Source of the DNA: Massospora cicadina | Taxonomy: Eukaryota; Entomophthoromycota; Entomophthoromycetes; Entomophthorales; Entomophthoraceae | Direction: 5' to 3' | Assembly: GCA_022478985.1 (NCBI GenBank) | Contig: JAKSZP010009506.1 | Span: forward strand, 1 to 64,000 | DNA: 64,000 nucleotides | In this document: in pieces, positions 55,641 through 64,000 of the stretch | Layout of the letters: each line of letters starts with the position of its first letter | Numbering within the stretch: the first letter of the stretch is position 1 | The notes under the pieces: model-generated | The model's database searches: none | Seen by the model: the letters and a program-made list of their open reading frames with translations, nothing else | Told to the model about the DNA's origin: nothing | Position numbers and translations under genes: made by a program

Positions 55641-56844
55641 ATCATCTGGTAGTTCATGATCGGTGTTGTGTCAGTCAGTGGGCTGAAGTTCAAGTCATTG
55701 ATCCTCATTATAGAGGTTTTCACCAAAAATATCTTCCCATTCAATGATAACTGGTATAGGTCCAGTAGCTCCTCTGCGCCCTATAGGTTGGTCAGCAATC
55801 TTATACCTACCACCATATCATTGGCAAAGGCCAACATTTTAAGTGGCATTTAGTTGGGGTTGACTAAGCCTCAGAGTCTCACGTCCGCCACTGCCAATAA
55901 GATGTTAGCTGCAAAATTGAACAAAATTGGTGACATAGGATTGCCTTGTCAGAGACCCTGCTCAACCAGTATGTCATTGGTTACGCCATCTATGACAATC
56001 ACCTTAGTTACCAGCCCCAAGTACAGTGTTGTTATCCATGACCTAAAGGTTTTAGGGATGCTGACCACTTTCAGCGCCTCATGTAGGAATGAACATGCTA
56101 CCCGATTGTAGGCCTTTTCCATGTTGAGGAACATGATGTATCCCTTCTCAATTCCCTGCACATCTTGGAGTACGTTTTGGACCACACTGATGTTGTCCCA
56201 AATACTCTGACCCTTGATGAACCTGTTATGGTCCTTATGGAGCGTGTGTGGTGCCATTGCCATCAGCCAATTTAGTAATATTGCATCAGCAGCTTATAAT
56301 CAGCGTTGAATAGTGCAATTGGGTGCCAGTTCTGTAGTTGGCATCAGAGTCCCTTTTTGTACAAGAGTTCAATTTGGGTCTCCTGACCTCCTGAGATTTG
56401 CTGTCTGTTTTGCAAACAGTGATTAAATAGGGCTTTTAGTTCCAGCACAAGGCAGTCATGGAATGCACTGTACACCTCCACACACATGTTGTCAGGTCCC
56501 AGTGCCTTCATTCTCAGTGACTCTTTTAGCGCTTGCTTAACTTTATCAATCAAAATTTTGGAAGATAGGTTAGCAACATCTTCTGGCATACAGCCTCTGA
56601 GAGCCAGCTTGGCCAGGTCAATTAGGGCATCCATCACTGACTTGCTCATTACTCGCTGGTGGAATAGTTCGCCATAGAAGTGTTCAATCTTGTGCTTGAT
56701 CATTTCTGGGTCTGTTGATACTTCCCCTTCTACCATCTCTACTTCCCCTATCCTAGCCTTGGTCTGGATTTCTTGAGGTGTGCCAGGCCCTCTTTGGTAA
56801 TCATCCCCACTAAACTCTGATATTGGTAGGTAGAATTGGTCCAT
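55641..56844 (-). pseudogene. LINE B ORF2: reverse transcriptase, FAND
   Basis: Frames 56344-56844 (VKQALKESLRMKALGPDNMC) and 55949-56263 (HNRFIKGQSIWDNISVVQNV, YIMFLNMEKAYNRVACSFLH) carry the RT blocks. The first catalytic Asp of FLDxEKAYDR is Asn here (FLNMEKAYNR). At about 55811-55835 FAND replaces FADD. Two catalytic positions are thus lost by G-to-A type changes on the coding strand. Confidence 0.8.
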
Positions 56845-57930
56845 CTCTCTAATCCTGTTTTTTCATTATGGCTCAATACCTTTTGTGCATTTTTTGGTAC
56901 TCGCTCCACCATCCTATGCTGTCCCGCCTATTGCGCTTCAGCCTCTCCATTGCAGTTTTCAGCTGTTTTGCAGCAACAGTTCACTTGTAGGTTGTCACTT
57001 TTTTGAACTTCATGCTATCATGCTTCATCTTCTCTTTGATTCTGATCCATCATTCTAGAGGGTCTATCTTCTGGGTGATGATCCAGATATGTGACCAGTC
57101 AATCCAGTCTGGCTTCAATTGTTTGGCGCCATTCCCCATCCCTCAGCATGGTGGGTGCCAGTTGCCATTTGCATTCCTTGGGGGTTCTTCCAGATTGATA
57201 TCCACACAGACAATCATGTGGTCACTTTCAGCATTTATATTGACTTTGCTGTTGAACGTCAGCAGCCTGAGGTCAGATGACACCAGTATATAATCCAGGC
57301 GCAAACCAGACAGTGGGTTACTGGCAGAGTCATATGTCCATCACGTTAGGTGGCCAGGTCATCCTCCTCCTCATCAATCGTGAGGCACATCCCCAATCTG
57401 AATAGGTATTCTAGCATCTCATTGGACTTTTGGTTGGAACTTCCACTTGTCAGGAACATATCCCAACTCACATTTATCCAACAGTTTAGGTCTCCTGCTA
57501 TAACCGTCATCATGTTGGCTGGTACTTCCAATAAAAATTCCTAAAATATTTGGTTTTTTCAGGGCTTTGGAGGAGCATGGACTGCCACCACTTGAAGGCT
57601 CTTGTCAGTTTCTCTATGTGTAGTGGTCAATATCAGGATCCTTCCAGTTTGAGTTTCCTCCCAAAATTCCAGGTCTATGTTCTTGTTCAATGTGATGATC
57701 ACCACATGATCCATCCAGAGCGCCTGATAGCCTATTTGGTGGGACCATGGATGATTATTTGCATCATGGATTGAGCTCAGCACCATTACCTTTTGGCAAC
57801 CTGCTTGCATTTTTGATATTAAAATTATGTCTATATTATTGTTTGTTTTAAAATGGTATAACTTCCACCTTCTTGTTTGTATGCTCACCATCCCCCGAGC
57901 ATTTGTGGTCACAATCCTCATATCCAGCTG
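56845..57930 (-). pseudogene. LINE B ORF2: AP-like endonuclease
   Basis: The frame 57559-57921 starts MRIVTTNARGMVSIQTRRWK and includes IILISKMQAG, where the catalytic Glu of SEMQ is Lys. It ends VVAVHAPPKP. The frame 57346-57531 carries MMTVIAGDLNCWINVSWDMF with the GDLN box. The SDH box lies beyond a stop, around 57215. Probably inactive. Confidence 0.78.
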
Positions 57931-60900
57931 CCCAACCCATGGGTATGAGAATTAATATTTTTGGGGTTGTGAATTGAGTCATGGATGGAGGTTTGCTTGT
58001 TGATGGTTGGTGTCACTGAGGGTGGGTGGGGGTATTGGTTGACCTTTGAGGTCAGTTTGACAGAACTGGGATTGTCTTACTGGGAATTCTGTGCAATAGG
58101 AATTCAGTTGTCATCCCCATCTCCCTATCAATGGACAATGGGAACAGTTTCATTACCAGCTTCAGGTGCTCCATGGTCCCTACTGGCGGAGCAGTGGATC
58201 TCCCCTCATCCATTGATCAGGTTCCCACCCCTTCATTTTATTTTTTGGAATATCTGGTCTTTTTGATCAGAGCCCAATTATCCAATTCTGCCAATCACAT
58301 CAATTTGGTTGTTTTGTTGCTAGTCTCCTCAGGTTTGTTTGCCAATAATTTCCAAGTTGACTTCAGATTCACTTTTGACTTTTCAGGCTTAGGTTTTGAT
58401 TTAATGGCGTCTTGTGCTGCCCATCCCTTCTTAAGGGATTTTTTTGGGTTTGCCTTCTGCCATCTTTCTTCCTCTCAGATCGTCCATTCTGCTTGGGATG
58501 GGCATGCCGCTTTCAGTTCAGGGCTCATTCCTTTGTCCATTCTGTATGATTCAGGGTTTTAGTTGATGAAGGACTTGTCATCCACTTTGGGTCACTTGGC
58601 CACTTCTTGCTCCCATGCTTCCCTAAGGGCAAGGTCCAGCTCTTGCTGTTGGCGTTTCATGTCCATGACCTCTGTTAGGTTCCACAGGATCCATTCTTTG
58701 GCTTTTGGTCAAAATAATGTTTTGGCCCTAACCTTTGTGATACCTCCGATGGGGTTATATTCATACTCTTGAGGGGTCTTTGCTTTGTGATGGTGGCATT
58801 GGGCTATCATATGGCCAGTCTGGTAACAGAACCAGCATACTTTCTTCATGTCTTTATGCTCTACGTACACAATTATGCTTAGGCTGGGCAGGCGGATGAA
58901 TTGAGGTAGAGCAATTTTATTCAGCTTCATCCATGGGGCCAGTTTATATAGCACTTTGACTGCTTGGGGGCTAAAGGCAATTTGCAATGTAATCACCACC
59001 AGCTTGCCAAAACCTCGTACTTCCCAATAGTATGATAGTCTGGTCCAGATCATTTTGTGCACTCATTCTCTCTCCTGATCGATCAGGAGGTTTTGGAATA
59101 TCACCCACCATGTGGTTTGGTTAGAAATATAGTCAGTTCCATTCGCTGATAGATTCCCTTATATTTTATTATGATCTCAAAGAGCTATTTACAGTCTAAT
59201 TAACCTGGGATCGTGATATCTATATAGCCCCATTTGGGCACCCAGTGGTGATTGAAGTCCCCTCCTGCTAGCACCTCGTCAAGCTCCTGATAAATCGCCA
59301 TTATCAGGTCAGACCACTCCTCCTCCTCCACCAGCTGCAGGTGGATTCAGATTGCATCCTTTAGATATGACCTAGGGATCTTGGCGGTCTGTGAAGCCTT
59401 CACTGATTAGTTAGCAGATGTATTTAATATGGCTTCTGGCCTCATTCCATGTGTTATCATTGGTGTGGGCTGCTGCAGCGCTGTACAACTATTATTTTGT
59501 GCTAGGCTTTGGTACTCCAGTGGGAGGTTTTTCCCTTCATTATCCAGCTTATCAACTCATCAAGGCTAAATCCCTGATTGAGGAATGATTATATCTGGAA
59601 TAAGCTGATACTGCAGCAATTAATGCTCCTAGCCATTTGTGCTCTGATTTCAAGGCTTTGCCACTCAAGGGCATCCTTTGGCAAAAATCTCAGTTGGCAC
59701 CATTTGAGGGTGTATTCTGGACTGCATATTGGGTGCAGGTATTTCTGGAGGGCCTCCAGCGTAATTGAACTACGCTGGCACCAGTCCCTTACTGTAATGC
59801 TGTTCCACCCACCATCTGTGAATATTCATGTCATGGCAGCTGAAGCTCCCATCTTGCACCATTGAAAGGCTTTGGAAGGAGAGAAACCTTTGGCGGCATA
59901 CAGGGTGGCTACCATCAGTTCCGGAAAGGATTGCTTCCAATCCTGGATGGTTTCAATTCAGATCCCCGCTTTGAGCCATTTTTGGCCCAGGTCTGGGGTC
60001 ATGACCCCGATCATTGCTGATGCCGCCTGTGGTGAAATCTCATGTTCCATCCATGGTTGTGCTGACTCTGGGGTAAACCCTGCTGTGACCTAGTCTGCAG
60101 CTTCAGCTAGTGTGGCAGCATTTCACCAGAGTTTCCATTTCTTGATGGGGATGGTCAGCCTCAGAGGGTTTCATGGATGGGTTTTGTAACGCCCAGATCC
60201 ACCCATTCCCAAACTTGTTTGATACTGGCTCCTTTGTAGAACCAGTATTTCATTCCCAGCAGGGTAATTCATTGGTGGACCAGTTAATGGCCTCTTCCAT
60301 CAACCAATCCCAGAAGGGTCCCCACTCTACCACCTTATCCTTCATCCAGCACGCCTTTATTAGGTCAGATGCGGTGGCAGGTAGGATTTGAATGTATGAC
60401 CAGTGTAGGGCCTCTGTGGTTTTGAACCTGGCTGCAATCCATGACAATGCCTCCTCTGGGGAGAAAGTGATGGTATACCATTTTAGCGTGGTGCCAACTG
60501 GAATGGTATGTTGGGCCCATTTGAGGGTGATCAAAATGTTTGGGAAACATTTTGCATAGTCAAATAATTCTGTTGGGATAAGTCCTGAGCTCCCAATGGC
60601 TTGGGTGAATCTCGCTGATATTCTGGCCTTATTGTATTCTATCACATTAAGGATGTTGATACTAGCTTCCATCCAAGCCTTTGCATCTGCCAGCTTTAAA
60701 TCTTCTTGAACTGTGGCTTTGATCACTTTATGCTTCAGGGGAGTTTCATCCATTCAAGGGTGTCTTCAGCTTGAATTTGTGATGCCTTGAAGAGTATCAC
60801 CATCTTGAGTGATATTTGGATGTTGAGCCATCATTTGGCTGTCCTGGAAGAAAACTTTTGTTCACACCAAATGGCTGCAATGGCCAGCATAATATTTTTG

Positions 60901-62050
60901 AAGATCCATTGTGTTGCCATTGAATATGGGACTGTAGGGTCTCACATTGCTTGATTTTATATGAAGACACTCCATGGTGGGCTAACATGACCTTCTGGAT
61001 AAGGATGTACTTCACTGGGGCTCTGGCCATTGACTTGACTGCTGTTGGGGCTTCAGCCCTTTCAGTAGTATTTTAACTTTTTTGATAAACCTTCACAGGT
61101 GTCCAATCCTTCAGATTTGGTGCCAGATACTCCTTCATCCCCAATGAGGATTATCCCCAATAATTCACTCTGATTCACTGATCAATTCTGGGCTGATTTT
61201 GCCCCTGCCATTGACTTGAATTTGTTGGGTATTGCACCTGATGGTTCATTGGGGATTATGCCTGACTGTTTTCTCTAATTCTTTGATCAATTATGGCTGA
61301 TTTTACCCCTGCTGTCAACTTGGATTTGTCAGAGATTGCACCTGATGGTTCATCAGGAATTATGCTCAACAATTTACTCAGTTTGCCTGTTTGATTGTGG
61401 TCAGGGACCATTCTCCCCCCTGACTGGTCATTGTTGGGACTGGTCTCCAACAAGCTTTTTAGGCAATTGTTTTGAGCATTGTCAGATACTTTCTCCATCT
61501 CATTTATAAATATTTTTTGTTGTTGCCCAGATGAACTGGGACCTTGGCTTCCAATGGTCAAATTGGATTCAGTAATCAATCCAACCAAAACTTTATTAGG
61601 GTTTTTTGTTTTTTTTTCAAAAAAGTTTTTCCCCCTGTGAGGCCACAATCCCCTCACCTATTTGAGGTTCAGTAGGGAATATCCCTGATGCCGCTATTCT
61701 CAGTGTTGCTTTATGCTCTCTGAGGTCAGTATCAATTATCTGGTTTTGGCAGAAACTGATCCTGGGGAGTCAGTTATATTCATGCTTGTTGCTGCATTTT
61801 CATATTTTTTGGTCAAGTCTGATCATTTCTTGGTCATTCATGTTACCAAATTATTAGTGCCTTTGTCAGTGGAAAGTCTCTGGACAGTGCATCCATCTTG
61901 GCATACTTCATAATTAGGGTCATATTTGGTGCAAGCAGCCATCCATTTCTTTGTATTTTGCACAGATGGGCGGAAAGACCTAATTATGCTAAGTGTTATG
62001 GCTGTGGTGTACTGCTCTATAGGTGCAGTATTCCACAGGCAGGCGAATGT
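57931..62050 (-). pseudogene. LINE B ORF1 with CCHC knuckle
   Basis: The frame 58709-59062 carries APWMKLNKIALPQFIRLPSL, then KVCWFCYQTGHMIAQCHHHK, the C-x2-C-x4-H-x4-C knuckle. The frame 60250-60753 (167 codons) and frames 61256-61657 and 60797-61030 cover the N-terminal part (YNKARISARFTQAIGSSGLI, LIKACWMKDKVVEWGPFWDW). These match LINE A text in the same order. No enzyme domain is present. Confidence 0.7.
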
Positions 62051-62119
62051 TCTCTCTGGACTTGTATTAATCACTTTTAAATTATAAAAGTGAGATTCAT
62101 GAGAGAAAGAGGAATGATT

Positions 62120-62463
62120 ATGCTAGAGGAGGTATTTGGATAAATAAATAAAAAGGTGATTTGAAGCTATCACTTCACCAATGCTGGAATTAAGTTTATC
62201 TGGAGTCGTGTTAGTCCCACAAGTATCCTTTCCATCGCTTCCTAGCCCATTTTGATATACTTACTAAATTAATGGGCAGATACTTGACCAATACTTACAA
62301 AAGTGAAATGGGACCTAAGTTGGAGCATCCTCTATTTTTGAAGAAGATTATCATCCAAATTGGTCCAGTATTTTTAGAGTTATGCGCGAACAAACATAGA
62401 AAAAAGAAAAAAACCTACATACAGATCGAATTGATAACCTTCTCCTTTTTCAAAGTTGGTTAA
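62120..62463 (+). repeat. possible RTE/LINE 3' tail relic
   Basis: TTTAGAGTTATGCGCGAACA, then CATACAGATCGAATTGATAA, then CCTTCTCCTTTTTCAAAGTT and GGTTAAAAA resemble the conserved 3' ends of some RTE-type elements known from other eukaryotes. A 63-codon frame covers it. Recognition is by pattern only. Confidence 0.3.
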
Positions 62464-62625
62464 AAAAATTATAACCTATTGTCCCAATTGTACAAAATCA
62501 CCACAAATGTGTTTGAACCGTTTAAACGAATACTATAATATACTGTAATATAGATAATCTTTTATCATAAATATAAATTAATAAAATTATAGTATAATGT
62601 GAATTTTTTAATATTTTTATTTTGT
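62463..62625 (+). repeat. dispersed repeat, inverted copy of 39690-39842
   Basis: About 155 bp match to the reverse complement of the segment right of the Ty3 nest. No ends or duplications defined. Confidence 0.6.
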
Positions 62626-63250
62626 ATCTAATTCTAATTCTAAACCTCTACCCGCGCAGCTAAGAACTTCAGTTTGCGCGCCTTTTTTTTACGTACTCCT
62701 TCCGGGCTCTAATGGTGATTTTGTGCAGTTTTTTATCACTTCGGTTTCATTTAAGACGTCATATTTGAAATTGTTATTAGCGATGCTAAACTACGAATTG
62801 TTCGTTCACACTTGTCGCCCCGTCACCTATATTTGGGTAGCATGGCGACGAAAGTGTTAATTAACAGTACTTAACTATGTATTGTTTGTAGTATCCATTA
62901 GATTGGCTTCAATCCGAAACAAATTAAACTAATTAATCTGGATTTAAATAACTAGGTCAAACGTCAATCTTAAAGAAGTGCCTATTCAGTATAAAAAATG
63001 ATTATACTCAACAGTCATCTTTATGACAGGCCTATGCAAAATAAGCATTAGATATGCTTCAATAAGCCACACTTGTCATCGTACTTGTTAGCTCAGCATC
63101 ATTTTTAGTCTAATTAATAATTTGTATATACTAAAGATCAATTAAGGTTTTTAAATTACTGAAAAGGTATCTAGAGATCTTAAGCTTTAAATCCGAATCT
63201 GAACCGCCTTACATACTGCCTCCTAAATGCGAATGACACTAAAGTGATGG
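62626..63250. other. non-repetitive upstream region of the homeodomain gene
   Basis: No repeat family of this window recurs here. The base pattern changes, with GC-containing patches such as ACCCGCGCAGC and GTTTGCGCGCC near 62650-62690. No open frame of note. Several TAATTA words occur, including the perfect 12-bp palindrome TGTTAATTAACA at 62855-62866. It is likely the regulatory region of the downstream gene. Confidence 0.45.
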
Positions 63251-63252
63251 AT

Positions 63253-63268
63253 TTATGATTAATCATAA
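63253..63268. promoter_or_regulatory. 16-bp perfect palindrome with homeodomain-type core
   Basis: TTATGATTAATCATAA is a perfect dyad containing TGATTAATCA, two overlapping TAAT/ATTA half-sites in inverted arrangement. It ends 14 nt before the TATA box of a homeodomain gene, so autoregulation is an obvious possibility. Confidence 0.5.
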
Positions 63269-63281
63269 GTTTAAAAGTGGG

Positions 63282-63289
63282 TATATAAA
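63282..63289 (+). promoter_or_regulatory. TATA box of the homeodomain gene
   Basis: TATATAAA, 74 nt before the start codon. This would put the transcript start about 45 nt before the ATG. Confidence 0.5.
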
Positions 63290-63362
63290 ATCTTCTAAAC
63301 AACTTAAACTTATATGTTCGACTTGGAAAGATTGAATTCTACCCACCTTCCGGCTCTCCGAA

Positions 63363-63635
63363 ATGACTAATCTCATGCCAAAACGGAACGTTTCGTTACC
63401 ACCCATTCAACCGCTGTTGAAGGAGCTCACGTTCTCTGAGAGGCAGCGCCGTAACCGCATCACCCGTCATCAACTCAAAAGGTTGAACCAGATCTTTAAC
63501 TTCATCCACTACCCCAGCTCCAGCCTACGCTCCATTCTATCCATCGAACTCAATCTCCCTTCCCGCGTCATTCAGATCTGGTTTCAGAATAAGCGCCAGG
63601 CTCTGCGCCGCCAACCATTTCATCATAATTATTAA
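63363..63635 (+). CDS. short homeodomain transcription factor, 90 aa, YOX1/YHP1-like
   Basis: A canonical 60-residue homeodomain occupies residues 26-85, leaving a 25-residue N-terminal arm and five residues after it. Conserved positions are present: R5 (residue 30), L16 (41), F20 (45), W48, F49, Q50, N51 and R53 (73, 74, 75, 76, 78). The helix-3 text VIQIWFQNKRQALRR resembles fungal YOX1/YHP1 repressors (WFQNKRQ) rather than the TALE class. There is no three-residue loop insertion. Family members are usually several hundred residues, so this is a minimal protein or one exon of a longer gene. The ATG was chosen because a TATA box lies 74 nt upstream and no longer frame exists. It is predicted nuclear and sequence-specific for TAAT-type sites. 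It is the only intact host-like gene in the window. Confidence 0.85.
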   Translation: MTNLMPKRNVSLPPIQPLLKELTFSERQRRNRITRHQLKRLNQIFNFIHYPSSSLRSILSIELNLPSRVIQIWFQNKRQALRRQPFHHNY

Positions 63636-64000
63636 TAGTTTTTATTAAATTAATATTTAAATTAGCCTGTATTTCACATACCAACTTTCATCTCCATCGA
63701 TTGACAGTCAATAGGTTAAATTCCTCAAATTTAGTTTAGGGTGCCTAAAGTTTCCAAAGTTTCAATCAGTCTTATACTTTAAGCACTGCGTGTAGTTGCG
63801 CACACCTGTAACCAGAAGCTAAGGTGGGGTACTAAGTGCCATAACAGGTTCTAAACCCATTCTGGCTAAATTGAACATCGTTTCCTCCCTACTAACTTAT
63901 CATTATTATATCTATGGTATGGAGTTAATTAAAAGGATATTGGTGTGGTTATCATGTAGGGTAATTCAGCTACTTTTAAATCTTTTTTAATATAAAAAAT
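63636..64000. other. 3' flank of the homeodomain gene
   Basis: AT-rich sequence with ATTAATAG-type stops directly after the gene and AT-rich candidate polyadenylation signals (TATTAAATTAATATTTAAAT). No other gene is recognised to the window end. Confidence 0.45.

Larger units (their letters stand above)
54082..62119 (-). mobile_element. LINE B: near-full-length second copy, minus strand, about 8.04 kb
   Basis: Same LINE family as 43681-51726 in the opposite direction. ATGCCAGAGGA (54071-54081) and ATGCTAGAGGA (62120-62130) agree in 10 of 11 bases and frame the element, with an A-tail (plus-strand T run) at the left. It is nearly the same length as LINE A, so both are essentially full-length. 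The RT box reads FAND instead of FADD, and stops are frequent. Confidence 0.9.

Noticed and set aside
1..64000. CRISPR arrays, operons or ribosome-binding sites
   Set aside because: Content and signals are eukaryotic (LTR elements, LINEs, SINEs, TATA boxes). No spaced identical repeats of CRISPR type occur.

Overview
This window looks like a gene-poor, repeat-filled stretch of a fungal nuclear genome. The evidence is chromodomain Ty3/Gypsy retrotransposons of the Tf1/sushi kind, L1-type LINEs with CCHC ORF1 proteins, tRNA-derived SINEs, Helitron-like ends, and one short homeodomain gene of the fungal YOX1/YHP1 type. I cannot name the species; a basidiomycete or another repeat-rich fungus is possible but unproven. 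No rRNA gene, functional tRNA gene, CRISPR array or prokaryotic feature is seen.

Layout. 1-11864 is AT-rich and holds two small decayed LTR elements (E6 at 712-3678, E5 at 7071-10410), two SINEs and two tiny retroposed inserts. 11865-39607 is one nest of four Ty3/Gypsy elements. E4 (minus strand, about 9 kb of its own sequence) was hit by E1 (plus, 14193-20259, duplication CTCAG) and by E3 (minus, 21570-34212, duplication GGATG). E3 was in turn hit by E2 (plus, 23941-30613, duplication CTACC). LTR pairs, 5-bp target duplications and the resumption of split domains support the reconstruction. 39608-43680 is a mosaic: a foldback element, an unrecognised decayed minus-strand protein-coding segment ending in a SINE-like tail, minisatellite-like DNA and a full-length SINE with a perfect 13-bp duplication. 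43681-51726 (plus) and 54082-62119 (minus) are two near-full-length 8-kb copies of one LINE facing tail to tail. Their 2.36-kb spacer holds Helitron-like ends, minisatellite, a truncated SINE and a tandem repeat. 62626-64000 is the only stretch that looks like ordinary host DNA, and carries a 90-codon homeodomain gene with a TATA box and a homeodomain-type palindrome in front.

How the parts relate. All the large elements are broken by stops and frameshifts, and several have lost catalytic residues (RT of E1, proteases of E3 and E4, RT of the minus-strand LINE). E1 keeps an 11-nt perfect match between its primer-binding site and a site inside its LTR that sits 32 nt below a TATA-like box. This is the signature of Tf1-type self-priming. 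The SINE subfamilies share one 3' tail although their bodies differ, which suggests a common LINE partner that is not the LINE seen here.
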